From NCBI GenBank assembly GCA_015056945.1, contig SVFH01000003.1, forward strand, positions 1 through 64,000: a DNA stretch of 64,000 nucleotides, written 5' to 3'. Made by a program: the position numbers and the translations under genes. Under the pieces are notes generated by a model. That model saw nothing but the letters and a program-made list of their open reading frames with translations, did no database searches and was not told the DNA's origin. Positions 29,684-39,247 of the stretch are shown piece by piece; the stretch's first letter is position 1; each line of letters opens with the position of its first letter. The DNA is from Lachnospiraceae bacterium (GTDB lineage: Bacteria; Bacillota; Clostridia; Lachnospirales; Lachnospiraceae).

Positions 29684-30895
29684 ATGACCAAAGAGAAAAG
29701 AGGCGGTTTTCTTTCGACGAACCAGGCAACAATCTATGGATGCTATTTAGGTTACGTTGTACAGGGAATCATAAATAATATAAACCCGATTCTGTTTGTG
29801 ACGTATCAGACCAAGTTGGGTGTATCGATTGAGGCAATCTCAATCCTGATTATTTTGAATTTCGCTCTACAGATGGCTGTGGATATTTTTGGTGCCCGAT
29901 ATATTGATAAAGTAGGACATCGTCTGTGTATGGTCCTTGCACATGTTTTCACTGTCCTTGGCCTATTGAGCATCAGTGTACTGCCTGCGATATTGCCCAG
30001 TCCTTTTATTGGACTATGTATTGCAACCGTCCTAAACGGAATCGGTGGCGGTTTGCTGGAAGTCTTGGTTAGTCCGATTGTAGAAGCGGTACCGGGCGAA
30101 GAGAAGGAAAAGGCAATGAGCCTTTTGCATTCCTTTTATTGCTGGGGGTGTGTAGCGTTTATTTCGGTATCGACCTTGTTTTTAAAGCTTATCGGAATGA
30201 CGCATTGGTATTTCCTTCCCTTGCTTTGGATGGTTTTGCCCATAATCAACATTGTTGTATTTGCCAAGGTTCCTATTTTACGTTTGGTGGAAGAAGGAGA
30301 GCAGATGCCGATTCGGAAGTTGTTTGGGTTACGCGCATTTCCGCTTTTGATTGTGCTGATGCTTTGCGCAGGTGCATCTGAGATGGGGATGTCGCAGTGG
30401 GCATCTTATTTTGCAGAGATTGGCCTGAATGTGGATAAGACAATGGGTGATTTGTTGGGTCCTTGTTTTTTCTGTATTCTGATGGGGCTTGTCAGAACGT
30501 ATTTTGGTAAAAGTGAAGGGAAAATGAATCTGCATCGATTCATTAAGGTAAGCTGTATTCTTTGCATCATCAGCTATCTGATTGCTGTTTTTGCACCGCA
30601 CCCGGTATTAGGGTTGATGGGGTGTGGCTTGTGCGGTCTCTCGATTGCCATCTTCTGGCCGGGAACCTTCAGCATTGCCTCACAGACCTGTAAAGCGGGA
30701 GGAACTGCAATGTTTGCACTTCTTGCACTTGCAGGTGACGTCGGATGTGCGGCAGGGCCGCAGGTTGTAAGTGTGGTATCAAAGTTTTTACCGCAGTACG
30801 GACTGAAAGCCGGTTTGCTGTGCGCGATTGTATTTCCGATTACACTTTTGGTGGCGCTTCTTTTACTTGAAAAAGTGACAAAGAAAAATAAATAA
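29684..30895 (+). CDS. Major facilitator superfamily transporter
   Basis: 403 residues, about twelve helices with the MFS 6+6 layout; a GARYIDKVGHR-type loop between helices 2 and 3 resembles the MFS A motif. The general look is that of sugar/fucose-type permeases, but the substrate is not determinable. It starts 15 bases after dnaJ with a poor ribosome site (GTGGGTG), so the start (ATG at 29684 versus GTG at 29672) is uncertain. It may be read through from the chaperone operon. Confidence 0.85.
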   Translation: MTKEKRGGFLSTNQATIYGCYLGYVVQGIINNINPILFVTYQTKLGVSIEAISILIILNFALQMAVDIFGARYIDKVGHRLCMVLAHVFTVLGLLSISVLPAILPSPFIGLCIATVLNGIGGGLLEVLVSPIVEAVPGEEKEKAMSLLHSFYCWGCVAFISVSTLFLKLIGMTHWYFLPLLWMVLPIINIVVFAKVPILRLVEEGEQMPIRKLFGLRAFPLLIVLMLCAGASEMGMSQWASYFAEIGLNVDKTMGDLLGPCFFCILMGLVRTYFGKSEGKMNLHRFIKVSCILCIISYLIAVFAPHPVLGLMGCGLCGLSIAIFWPGTFSIASQTCKAGGTAMFALLALAGDVGCAAGPQVVSVVSKFLPQYGLKAGLLCAIVFPITLLVALLLLEKVTKKNK

Positions 30896-30903
30896 GAAAC
30901 ATA

Positions 30904-30940
30904 AAAAGCGAATGTCGATATGAGAAAGACATTCGCTTTT
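30904..30940. terminator. bidirectional terminator between convergent genes
   Basis: AAAAGCGAATGTC and GACATTCGCTTTT form a perfect 13-bp stem with A and T flanks. It serves the MFS gene (+) and probably also the small membrane protein gene on the minus strand. Confidence 0.85.
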
Positions 30941-30975
30941 GTAAGTTATGGAAAAATATTCCGCAAAGATATTTT

Positions 30976-31284
30976 TTATGCGGTTCTGATATATAAATAC
31001 CAATAAACAGGAAAAACAAAGAGACTGAAAACAACCAGCAGTGTAATCCAGATGCCTTTTTTCTTGCCGTCTAATTGTTCACATTTGGTGGCGTGCGCAA
31101 TGTAAATTCCCATTACAACGATGACCCAGACTGCAAATAGTAATGTGAGCAGAATGGATACCACCAGCAGAATTAAAGTTGCCACAGACGGTTCAATCAA
31201 GTAAGAAATAATGACCGGAACAAAAATCAATAATAATAAAATAAGGGATGAAATTGAGAGTAGAAAAGAACCGATTTTTTTCAT
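30976..31284 (-). CDS. Small hypothetical membrane protein
   Basis: 102 residues, with three predicted membrane helices (about 6-28, 35-62, 77-99) and a short KCEQLDGKKKG loop before the last. No family recognised. A strong minus-strand AAAGGAAAG site and a terminator on its far side support it being a real gene. It resembles short phospholipase-D-nuclease-like or DUF membrane proteins only in general layout. Confidence 0.68.
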   Translation of the reverse strand: MKKIGSFLLSISSLILLLLIFVPVIISYLIEPSVATLILLVVSILLTLLFAVWVIVVMGIYIAHATKCEQLDGKKKGIWITLLVVFSLFVFPVYWYLYIRTA

Positions 31285-31370
31285 GTATAGAATCCCTTTC
31301 CTTTCTTTTTTTTTACAAAAAATATCATAGCATTTTGTAACAAATATTACAATTAGGGTTGAAAAGAAAA

Positions 31371-31399
31371 TTGACAGGAATGGTGGAATTATTTAAGAT
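31371..31399 (+). promoter_or_regulatory. sigma-A promoter for the ylmH-like gene
   Basis: TTGACA, 17-base spacer, TAAGAT, 47 bases before the start codon. Confidence 0.75.
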
Positions 31400-31445
31400 G
31401 TTTATGCAATAGAAGAATGATGAAATTTAATGAAAGAGAGTACGT

Positions 31446-32204
31446 ATGAGTCAACTTACTGATTTACAAAAAAGATTTATAGATTTGTATGAGCGTTCCT
31501 ATCGGGGAAACCTGTACACGTTTACTCCTTTTTTAAACGAAGCGGAGTATGCGGATTTGCTGGCGCTCAAAAATGAGATTCCGGCGAATGCATACACGGT
31601 ATCCGGCGGTCATCCGGTAGCTACACGCGTGATGGTGCGTTTTGGCAATCCGGACGAATTCGGATACGTAGAAGAGTTCCCGATTACGGTTATTCAGATA
31701 GAACCTGTATCAAAGAAGTTCGCAGAGGAGTTATCCCATAGGGATTTTCTCGGGGCTTTAATGAACCTTGGCATGCAGCGGACGGAGCTTGGAGATATCC
31801 TTGTGGGAGAAAGTTGTGCGCACTTAATCTGCACGGAAAAAATGGCGGACTATATCATGCAGAATCTCACCAGAATAAAGCATACGGTTGTAAAAACGAG
31901 TGTTGCAAAGGATTGTCTTCTTGATGTCGAGCCGAAGTTAGAGAGGATGGAGTTACAGGTGGCTTCAGAAAGAATCGATCTTTTTATTTCAAAGGTCTGT
32001 AAGTTAAGTAGGAAAGAATGTGCGGAATATTTTGCACAGAGAAAGGTTTTCTTAAATGCGAGACTGATGGAAAATTACAGCCGTACTCTGGTGGCGGGCG
32101 ATGTGATTTCCGTTCGCGGATTCGGGAAATTTAAGTATGGTGGCGTTATCAGAACGACACAAAAAGGGAACCTGATTGTGGAGTATGACAGATATACAGT
32201 GTAA
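31446..32204 (+). CDS. YlmH-type S4-domain RNA-binding protein
   Basis: 252 residues. The N-terminal two-thirds matches the YlmH family (FTPFLNEAEYADLL), and the C-terminal S4 domain (about 178-240) contains SERIDLFISKVCKLSRKECAEYF. YlmH binds stalled 50S subunits in ribosome-associated quality control in Bacillus. In many Firmicutes it sits in the divisome cluster with ylmG and divIVA; here it is alone with its own promoter and terminator. Preceded by GAGAG only. Confidence 0.88.
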   Translation: MSQLTDLQKRFIDLYERSYRGNLYTFTPFLNEAEYADLLALKNEIPANAYTVSGGHPVATRVMVRFGNPDEFGYVEEFPITVIQIEPVSKKFAEELSHRDFLGALMNLGMQRTELGDILVGESCAHLICTEKMADYIMQNLTRIKHTVVKTSVAKDCLLDVEPKLERMELQVASERIDLFISKVCKLSRKECAEYFAQRKVFLNARLMENYSRTLVAGDVISVRGFGKFKYGGVIRTTQKGNLIVEYDRYTV

Positions 32205-32210
32205 AATAAG

Positions 32211-32250
32211 AAATCCCCTTAGGCATATCAGAATTTGCTTAAGGGGATTT
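32211..32250. terminator. bidirectional terminator between ylmH-like gene and GGDEF gene
   Basis: AAATCCCCTTA and TAAGGGGATTT form a perfect 11-bp stem, extended by GCA/TGC, between two convergent genes. Confidence 0.8.
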
Positions 32251-32264
32251 GATGTTTCGTTTGA

Positions 32265-33287
32265 TTATTCATCTGCCGGCAACACGGAAACAACCTTGTT
32301 GCGTCCGGTATTCTTGGCGAAATACAGTCTGGCGTCAGCCTTCTCTACGTTTTCCTCCGTGGTGAGAGCACGGTCTAGTTCGCAGACACCGAAACTCATA
32401 GTGACGGAAATGTCGTATTGGTCATAGATAAATGTTCTTTGCTCAATCAACTGTCTGCAGTGCTCTGCGAATTCGGCTGCTTCACTTACGGATTTGCCGG
32501 GTAAAAGAATGATGAATTCTTCCCCTCCCCAACGGAATACACCATCGTCAATTCCGATTTGTTTGGTCAGAAGATCCGCAAGCTTTTTGAGAACCAGATC
32601 TCCCGCATTGTGTCCGTAGGTGTCATTTACTTTTTTGAAATGGTCGATATCACAAATAATCAGCGAAGCCTTGCGAGAAGAAAGCGTCGGAGCAATGTAT
32701 TTCTCGTAATGGGAATACAGTCCGCGACGGTTCTTTAATCCGGTCAGAGCGTCTTCGTGAGCCTCTTCGTATAAAAGATAGGATTCCAGTGCACGTCCGC
32801 AAAAAGCAGCCGCAAGGGAGAGGCGCTTGGTATCTTCGTTGGTAAAAGGAATATCATTGCCATCTGCATCCAGTTTGTTAATTGCCTGATAGGCACCAAT
32901 TACGATGCCGTCGGAATTGGTAACGGGCATTGTCAGAATGGATTTGGATACATAACCGGAATACTTATCCACATCAGAATTAAAACGCGGATCTTCGTAT
33001 GGGTTATTTACGATAATCACTTTGTTTTCAAGGAGTGAGGCCCCAATAAGACCGGAACTTTCAGGCACGATGATTTTACCGATATCAAGTGCGGCAAGCG
33101 TCCATGCTTCATGTCTTTTCTGGTCCCAGAACCAGAAACTTGCGCGGTCGGAATTTGTCAGCGTTTTGCCAAGGTCCGTGAGCAGCATAATTGTCTCGGA
33201 CAAATCTTTTTCACTGAAAAGCTGTTCCATATAAAAGAATATTTTTTCCAACAATTCGTCAGCAGACAAATATCTTTTATCGCTCAT
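32265..33287 (-). CDS. GAF-GGDEF diguanylate cyclase
   Basis: Makes the second messenger c-di-GMP. 340 residues from the ATG at 33287, which follows AGGAGG perfectly; the longer ORF-track start has no ribosome site. A GAF-like sensor domain occupies about 20-170 and a GGDEF domain 175-340, with the active-site motif GGEEF intact. The inhibitory I-site RxxD, expected just before it, reads GIDD, so product inhibition is probably lost. No membrane segment, so it is a cytosolic sensor. Transcribed alone. Confidence 0.93.
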   Translation of the reverse strand: MSDKRYLSADELLEKIFFYMEQLFSEKDLSETIMLLTDLGKTLTNSDRASFWFWDQKRHEAWTLAALDIGKIIVPESSGLIGASLLENKVIIVNNPYEDPRFNSDVDKYSGYVSKSILTMPVTNSDGIVIGAYQAINKLDADGNDIPFTNEDTKRLSLAAAFCGRALESYLLYEEAHEDALTGLKNRRGLYSHYEKYIAPTLSSRKASLIICDIDHFKKVNDTYGHNAGDLVLKKLADLLTKQIGIDDGVFRWGGEEFIILLPGKSVSEAAEFAEHCRQLIEQRTFIYDQYDISVTMSFGVCELDRALTTEENVEKADARLYFAKNTGRNKVVSVLPADE

Positions 33288-33408
33288 GTGCACCTCCTGT
33301 TTATTTGATTCATCGCGGATTGCTATGAATAGAAAAATCAAAACATATTCTAGTTTATTGTACCACAGAAAGGCCTGATGGGAAAGTAGAAAAGTATACA
33401 AGAAAAAA

Positions 33409-33437
33409 ATGACAATCAGGCGATTTTATGCTATGAT
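33409..33437 (+). promoter_or_regulatory. probable sigma-A promoter for the isomerase/DUF6020 unit
   Basis: ATGACA, 17-base spacer, TATGAT, 79 bases before the start at 33517. The 229-base gap between the divergent genes shows nothing else clear. Confidence 0.6.
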
Positions 33438-33516
33438 AATCTTGCGTATTGTGGGTTGCATGCGCAAGTGAAAGATGCATGTTACATTCTGGAAGGAAAG
33501 ATTGGAAGGGACGTAA

Positions 33517-34302
33517 ATGGGGAAATATTTAATTATTCCGGATATGGAGCGATTGGAAGAAAGCATCTGCCTGGCCAAAGAGTATGATTTGGGTTTTGAG
33601 GTGAATGATTTTTTTGAGCCGAATTTGCAAAAGGAACCGGAACGGAAAGAGATATTAATACAGCGTTATACGGAATGTGAGCGGCGCGAACCGTTTACGA
33701 TGCACGGATGCTTTCATGATGTTTTAATCTTTAGTGAAGATGATGAAATTCGCCAAATTTCTGAGAAAAGAGCGGAAGACAGTATTGTGACGGCACAAAG
33801 AATCGGTGCAAAGGCGGTTATTTTCCATACGAATATCAATCCGGCATTGAATGCACAAGCTTATCGTGAGAGATGGATCTTTTGCAATTATCATTTTTGG
33901 ATGAGGATGTGTGAAAGGTATCCGTCGATAAACATATATCTGGAAAATATGTTTGAGCATACGCCGGTTTTGTTAAAAGAACTCTGTGAAAAGATGCAGG
34001 ATGTACCGAATTTCGGCGTGACGTTGGATTATGCGCATGCGTCGCTTTTTGGCGATGATACAGAAGTCTGGGCACGTGAGTTATCGCCTTATATCAGACA
34101 TGTTCATATCAATGACCATGACGGTGTGAATGATTTGCATCTGGCAGTAGGGACCGGTGTGATTGACTGGAAGGCATTTCTCGAGTTCCGTGCGAAGTAT
34201 TTTCCCGAAGCGACGGTTTTGATTGAAACATCGGATTTGCAGGCGCAACGTGAGTCGCTGAAATATTTGTGTGAAAAAGGAATGATACCATGTCAGTTTT
34301 GA
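33517..34302 (+). CDS. Sugar phosphate isomerase/epimerase (AP-endonuclease 2 TIM barrel)
   Basis: 261-residue TIM-barrel protein of the xylose-isomerase-like/AP endonuclease 2 superfamily. Metal-site features include YLENMFE (a Glu), TLDYAHA, HVHINDHDG (two His and an Asp) and LIETSD near the end. Members isomerise sugars or inositols, or cut abasic DNA; length and divergence favour the sugar type. Its last 13 bases overlap the following membrane protein gene, implying coupled translation. Substrate unknown. Confidence 0.8.
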   Translation: MGKYLIIPDMERLEESICLAKEYDLGFEVNDFFEPNLQKEPERKEILIQRYTECERREPFTMHGCFHDVLIFSEDDEIRQISEKRAEDSIVTAQRIGAKAVIFHTNINPALNAQAYRERWIFCNYHFWMRMCERYPSINIYLENMFEHTPVLLKELCEKMQDVPNFGVTLDYAHASLFGDDTEVWARELSPYIRHVHINDHDGVNDLHLAVGTGVIDWKAFLEFRAKYFPEATVLIETSDLQAQRESLKYLCEKGMIPCQF

Positions 34303-36131
34303 AAAAAAATAAGACAATAATCGCAACGATTGTCTGTCTGATTCTTGCATATCTTGTAGTTCTTTCATACGGACGTATTTGTCTTCTTGAAGGAGCGGGA
34401 AGCTATTACGGCGGGAAGTATTTCGGCTATAATGCCGGGTCCGTGGTTATGTATATCGGAGCTGTTGTATTGCAACTTCGTTTTTGGAAATCGGACAATG
34501 TCCGTTCCAAATGGACGGCCGTTTTTGGGGGAGTGCCTCTTGCGGCGGCTGTAGTATATGGTGCGTATGCACACTTTGTGAATAATATTTTTATTTCTTT
34601 TAGGACAAGTCTTTTACAACTGGGAATGATTGCAGCGTTTAGCACGGTTGCGATACCGCTTTTTCATGAATTTTTTGGATTGATGGACTTGATTGCGAAG
34701 AAAATATCCGCACGGGAGGGATTAAGAAAGGAACCGTTGCCGGCAGGAAAAAAGGTTCGTTTTTTTCTGATATCATGGTTGGCGGTTTTTTTGGCGTTTA
34801 TGCCGCTGTTCCTCTGTGAATGGCCGGGTAATTTCAACGTGGATGCGCCCTATCAGTTACTAAATGTGATTACGGGAGATTACAAAACGCATCATCCGCT
34901 GGCGCACACCCTTTTGATGGGAACTGCATATAAGTTCGGCTGCAGTATCGGAAATGCGGCGATGGGCTATCAGATTTATACGCTGATTCAAATGCTTGTC
35001 TTAAGCAGTTCTTTTGCCTATGCCGGGTTGTATCTGTATGGCAAATTTAAGACGAAAACGGTGTGGTTGCCGATTCTTCTTTGGTATGCACTTTTTCCGA
35101 TGCACATGGTGTTTGCGATTACATCTACCAAGGATGTTTTATTTGCAGCATTTTTTGTATATTTTACCGTGTTCGTCATTCGCTTTTTTACGGATGGTGT
35201 GCGGTTTAGATGGTTTGATTATGTGGGATTTATACTCAGTGGTACGGGTGCCCTTTTGTATCGTAACAATATGAGTTATGCATTGATTTTGGCCGGTGTT
35301 TTTGTGGTCCTTCTGATAAAAGGCGGTAAAAAGAAACTGCTTGCTGCAGGGCTGATTATTGCTATTTACCTGTCCGCAAATTTGTGCAACGGTATTATGG
35401 TTTCGGCGACAAATGCTTATGAGGGCGGAAAGTATCGTGAGACACTTTCCATTCCGCTTCAGTGCCTGGCGCGTGTGGCAGATTACAGGCGTGATGAACT
35501 GGATGACGGACTATATGAAGAAATTTGTATGTATATGGAGCCGGATAAAATCGATGCATACAATCCGTATGTATCCGATGCTGTGAAAAATACGGCAAAT
35601 GAAGAACTGTTGCGGACGAATCTTTTTAATTTCCTAAAGTTGTTTGTTAAGGTCGGCATACAATTTCCTGATGAATATTTGGAGAGTGTGATTACCAATA
35701 CTTTTGGATACTGGTATCCGCTGCCGCAGGGATTCTACGTGAGTGCGGATGTTGCAACGTACCATACGCTGATTGGTATGGGAGAGGAAATTGAGAAACA
35801 ATCAAAACTTCCGTTTGGTACGGAGGCGTTTCAATGGATGTTCTGGGCGCAGAATTACAGAAATCTTCCGTTGGTGGGATTTTTCTTCCGCAATGCGATA
35901 TATTTCTGGGGATTGGTTGCATATATGCTCTGGTGCCTGAAACAACAAAGAAGAGAATTGTGGGCTCCCGGAATATTTGCCTTTGTATATTTTGCAAGTT
36001 GTTTTGCAGGACCGATGGCAGCTCTGCGGTATATTTACTGCATTGTTGCGGTGATGCCTTTGTTGCTTGGCCTGATGTTGCGCCACGCAGCGCATGATTT
36101 GCCGGAACAGAATCCTGTTAAGGATACATGA
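34290..36131 (+). CDS. Large multi-pass membrane protein, DUF6020-like
   Basis: 613 residues with roughly twelve membrane helices. A conserved extracytoplasmic-looking motif, WPGNFNVDAPYQLL followed by HHPLAHTLL, resembles the DUF6020 family seen in Lachnospiraceae, thought to be glycosyltransferase-like membrane enzymes related to GT-C proteins. The Asp in NVDAP and the double His could be catalytic, by analogy only. It overlaps the upstream isomerase by 13 bases. Function not established. Confidence 0.68.
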   Translation: MSVLKKNKTIIATIVCLILAYLVVLSYGRICLLEGAGSYYGGKYFGYNAGSVVMYIGAVVLQLRFWKSDNVRSKWTAVFGGVPLAAAVVYGAYAHFVNNIFISFRTSLLQLGMIAAFSTVAIPLFHEFFGLMDLIAKKISAREGLRKEPLPAGKKVRFFLISWLAVFLAFMPLFLCEWPGNFNVDAPYQLLNVITGDYKTHHPLAHTLLMGTAYKFGCSIGNAAMGYQIYTLIQMLVLSSSFAYAGLYLYGKFKTKTVWLPILLWYALFPMHMVFAITSTKDVLFAAFFVYFTVFVIRFFTDGVRFRWFDYVGFILSGTGALLYRNNMSYALILAGVFVVLLIKGGKKKLLAAGLIIAIYLSANLCNGIMVSATNAYEGGKYRETLSIPLQCLARVADYRRDELDDGLYEEICMYMEPDKIDAYNPYVSDAVKNTANEELLRTNLFNFLKLFVKVGIQFPDEYLESVITNTFGYWYPLPQGFYVSADVATYHTLIGMGEEIEKQSKLPFGTEAFQWMFWAQNYRNLPLVGFFFRNAIYFWGLVAYMLWCLKQQRRELWAPGIFAFVYFASCFAGPMAALRYIYCIVAVMPLLLGLMLRHAAHDLPEQNPVKDT

Positions 36132-36139
36132 AAATCAGG

Positions 36140-36169
36140 TTGACAAGCGTACGGGATATGTTACAGAAT
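36140..36169 (+). promoter_or_regulatory. possible promoter for lysA
   Basis: Perfect TTGACA, 18-base spacer, CAGAAT (weak -10), 54 bases before the lysA start. Confidence 0.5.
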
Positions 36170-36223
36170 AAAAAGTGAAAAATAGAGAAAAGAGAATGCC
36201 ATAAAGGGCACGGAGGAACCGAA

Positions 36224-37486
36224 ATGAAAGAATTTTACAATTCACTGACTTTCGATGGAACGGATTATCAGATGCAGTCCGTTAACTTAAGAGATTTTAG
36301 CGAGAAAACAGCGACCCCTTTTTATATTTATGACATGAATTATATCATTAACAAATATGAACGTTTGAAAATGTGTTTTCCGTATGAAAGTGTGCGTATT
36401 TTTTATGCCATGAAGGCAAATTACAATCCGCATATTTTAAAGATTATGAAGGAGCATAATTTCTGTTTGGATACTGTCAGCCCGGCAGAAGTAATCCTTG
36501 CCAAAAAGATCGGGTTTGATGCGAAGAATATTCTTTTTACAGCGAATAACATGACTGATGCTGAGATGAAGACGGTAAAGGAGCAGGGTGTCTTATTTAA
36601 CATTGATTCCCTGTATCGTTTGGAGCGTTTTGGTAAGGCTTATCCCGGAAGCGAAGTGTGTATCCGTATTAATCCCGATGTTGTTGCAGGTGAGAATGAC
36701 AAGGTTGCGACTGCAGGTGATTTGAGTAAGTTCGGTATCCTTTTGGGAGATGTGCAGAAGGCAGTTGCGATTGCGAAAGAGTACGATCTTAAGATTGTCG
36801 GTGTACATGAGCATACCGGAAGCGGAATTGCGGATACGGGCAAGGTTTTTGAGAGTATGGTAAATCTTCTTCAGATTATTAATCCGACCGATTTCCCGGA
36901 TTTGGAATTCGTGGATTTCGGTGGCGGATTCAAGGTGCCTTACGAGCCGGATGAGAAGGAGAACGATTATGAAGAATTCGGCGCGAAAGCAGTGGAACTT
37001 TTCAGAACGCATTGTGAGAGATATGGCAAAGCATTGAAATTGTATTTTGAGCCGGGGAAATTTACTATGGCCGACAGCGCATGTATGGTTCTTCAGGCAA
37101 ATACAGTGAAGAATAACAAGGGGCGTTTGATTGTCGGAACCGATTCCGGTTTCCCGCATTTGATCCGTCCGGTATTGTACGGCGCATATCATCATGTTGT
37201 GAATTTAAGCAATCCGCAGGGTGAGGTTAAGGTATATGATATATATGGTAACACCTGTGAATCCGGTGATTGTTTTGCAATGCAGAGAGAACTTCCGGAA
37301 ATCCGTCCGGGAGATTATCTTGCAATCATGAATGCGGGTGCGTATTGCCGTTCCATGGCGTCTGAGTATAACTTAAGACCGTTGCCGGCAGAATATGTGA
37401 TTTATGATGGTGAAGTTATTACCGCAAAGAAGAAATTAAGTCATGAGGAGCTGGCTGAGCGTATTTTAAAGGATTACGGAATGTAA
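36224..37486 (+). CDS. lysA: Diaminopimelate decarboxylase
   Basis: PLP enzyme that converts meso-diaminopimelate to lysine, the last step of lysine synthesis. 420 residues, fold-type III (alanine-racemase-like barrel). The PLP Lys is K64 in YAMKAN. Other motifs: GVHEHTGSG, EPGKFTMADSA and the substrate-binding NTCESGD. The CESGD motif favours diaminopimelate over ornithine, arginine or carboxynorspermidine as substrate. Preceded by GGAGG at good spacing. It appears to be its own unit; no lysine riboswitch is visible upstream. Confidence 0.88.
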   Translation: MKEFYNSLTFDGTDYQMQSVNLRDFSEKTATPFYIYDMNYIINKYERLKMCFPYESVRIFYAMKANYNPHILKIMKEHNFCLDTVSPAEVILAKKIGFDAKNILFTANNMTDAEMKTVKEQGVLFNIDSLYRLERFGKAYPGSEVCIRINPDVVAGENDKVATAGDLSKFGILLGDVQKAVAIAKEYDLKIVGVHEHTGSGIADTGKVFESMVNLLQIINPTDFPDLEFVDFGGGFKVPYEPDEKENDYEEFGAKAVELFRTHCERYGKALKLYFEPGKFTMADSACMVLQANTVKNNKGRLIVGTDSGFPHLIRPVLYGAYHHVVNLSNPQGEVKVYDIYGNTCESGDCFAMQRELPEIRPGDYLAIMNAGAYCRSMASEYNLRPLPAEYVIYDGEVITAKKKLSHEELAERILKDYGM

Positions 37487-37542
37487 AAAACGCTGTTTAG
37501 GGCGACACAAAATATGGCAAAAAACAGAAAGGAGAGCCGGAG

Positions 37543-37563
37543 ATGATGAATCCGGCGGGATAA
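37543..37563 (+). CDS. six-codon leader ORF before the FGGY kinase
   Basis: ATG-ATG-AAT-CCG-GCG-GGA-TAA encodes MMNPAG. It has a better ribosome site (AAAGGAG) than the kinase itself and stops 4 bases before the kinase ATG. It may pass ribosomes to the kinase by termination-reinitiation. No evidence that the peptide itself matters. Confidence 0.4.
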   Translation: MMNPAG

Positions 37564-37567
37564 AAGA

Positions 37568-39160
37568 ATGGATAAAAAAACATATCTTGAATCCGGTAAG
37601 GGAATACTTGGAATTGAGTTTGGGTCTACAAGAATCAAAGCAGTACTGATTGGGGAAAAACATGAAACACTTGCGCTTGGTACCCATGATTGGGAGAACC
37701 GTCTGGTAGACGGCATTTGGACATATACACTGGAAGATATCTGGGGCGGTTTGCAGGATTGTTATGCAAGTCTTTTGGCAGATGTGAAAGCAAAGTATGG
37801 CATCGGGCTTACGAAATTTTCCGCAATCGGATTTTCTGCTATGATGCATGGTTATCTTGCTTTCGATAAGGATGACAATTTGCTGGTACCTTTCCGTACA
37901 TGGAGAAATACCATTACGGCACAGTCAAGTGCTGTTTTGACGGAGAAGCTGGGTTTCAACATTCCGCAGAGATGGAGTATTTCCCATTTGTATCAGGCTG
38001 TTTTGAACAAAGAAGAGCATGTGAAGGATGTGGCATTTTTCACCACACTTGCAGGGTATATTCATTATAAACTGACAGGTGAGAAAGTACTCGGCGTAGG
38101 TGATGCGTCCGGTATGTTCCCGATTGATGCAAAGACAAATGATTACAATCAGAACATGATAAAAGTATTTGATGAATTAATCGCAGCAGAAGGGTTATCC
38201 TGGAAGCTCGGAGAAATTCTTCCGAAGAGCTTAAATGCAGGTGATGCAGCAGGCGTGCTGACTGCAGAAGGTGCAAAGCTTCTTGATGTTTCCGGTGCGT
38301 TGGAGGCTGGTATTCCGCTTTGCCCTCCCGAGGGTGATGCCGGAACCGGTATGGTGGCAACCAATGCCGTTGCAGTCGGAACCGGTAACGTATCAGCAGG
38401 TACTTCCATTTTCTCCATGATTGTAACCGAGAATGACTTAAAAGGCGTTCATGAAGAAATCGATATGGTTACCACACCCGACGGTAAACCGGTTGCGATG
38501 GTACACTGCAACAACTGTACATCCGACTTAAATGCGTGGGTAAATCTTTTCAAAGAGTTTGCGGATACCTTTGGTATGAATGTAGACATGAATGATTTAT
38601 ACGGTACTCTTTACCGTAAGGCTTTAGAAGGCGATGCGGATTGCGGCGGGCTGGTATCTTTTAACTATTTCTCAGGAGAACCCGTAACCGGTTTTGCTGA
38701 AGGCCGTCCGATGTTTGTGCGTAAGCCGGATGCGAGATTCAATCTTGCAAATTTCATGAGAAGTCATATTTTATCTTCTCTTGCAACGATCAAGATCGGT
38801 AACGATATCTTAATCAAAGAAGAAGGCGTAACCGTAGACTGCATCATGGGTCACGGCGGTCTCTTCAAGACGCCCGTGGTTGGTCAGAAGCTTCTGGCAG
38901 CAGCTTTAAATACTTCCGTAACCGTAATGGATACCGCAAGCGAAGGCGGTCCCTGGGGTATGGCGGTGCTTGCAGCGTATATGGCAAACAAGGCTGACGG
39001 CGAATCCTTAAGCGCATACTTAAACGACAAGGTATTCGCAGGACAGACCGGTACTACTTTGGCTCCGGATGCAGCTGACGTGGCAGGCTTCGATGCCTTC
39101 GTAGAAAGCTACAAGGCTTGCTTTGCGGCAGAACATGGTGCGGTAGATAATTGGAAATAA
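37568..39160 (+). CDS. FGGY-family carbohydrate kinase
   Basis: 530 residues of the xylulokinase/ribulokinase (FGGY) group, which phosphorylates pentoses, hexoses or polyols with ATP. The first domain starts [29 protein letters not shown] contains the MHG sugar-site motif typical of xylulokinases; [15 protein letters not shown] and [11 protein letters not shown] belong to the ATP domain. The substrate is unproved, but an araD homologue 6 kb away suggests pentose metabolism. Its own ribosome site is weak and a mini-ORF lies just before it. Confidence 0.85.
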   Translation: MDKKTYLESGKGILGIEFGSTRIKAVLIGEKHETLALGTHDWENRLVDGIWTYTLEDIWGGLQDCYASLLADVKAKYGIGLTKFSAIGFSAMMHGYLAFDKDDNLLVPFRTWRNTITAQSSAVLTEKLGFNIPQRWSISHLYQAVLNKEEHVKDVAFFTTLAGYIHYKLTGEKVLGVGDASGMFPIDAKTNDYNQNMIKVFDELIAAEGLSWKLGEILPKSLNAGDAAGVLTAEGAKLLDVSGALEAGIPLCPPEGDAGTGMVATNAVAVGTGNVSAGTSIFSMIVTENDLKGVHEEIDMVTTPDGKPVAMVHCNNCTSDLNAWVNLFKEFADTFGMNVDMNDLYGTLYRKALEGDADCGGLVSFNYFSGEPVTGFAEGRPMFVRKPDARFNLANFMRSHILSSLATIKIGNDILIKEEGVTVDCIMGHGGLFKTPVVGQKLLAAALNTSVTVMDTASEGGPWGMAVLAAYMANKADGESLSAYLNDKVFAGQTGTTLAPDAADVAGFDAFVESYKACFAAEHGAVDNWK

Positions 39161-39186
39161 TTGGAGAATGTAGTTTTATAGAAAGT

Positions 39187-39215
39187 AAAGGGCAATTCGA
39201 AAAGAATTGTCCTTT
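39187..39215 (+). terminator. hairpin after the FGGY kinase
   Basis: AAAGGGCAATTC pairs with GAATTGTCCTTT (one G-T pair) around a 5-base loop. The T-tail is only three bases, so termination may be incomplete. Confidence 0.65.
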
Positions 39216-39247
39216 GCACTATACGGAAAGTGATGGGAGAACCGTAA

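Noticed and set aside
36593-37195. 200-residue minus-strand ORF
   Set aside because: Antisense to lysA, with no ribosome site and no recognisable domain.
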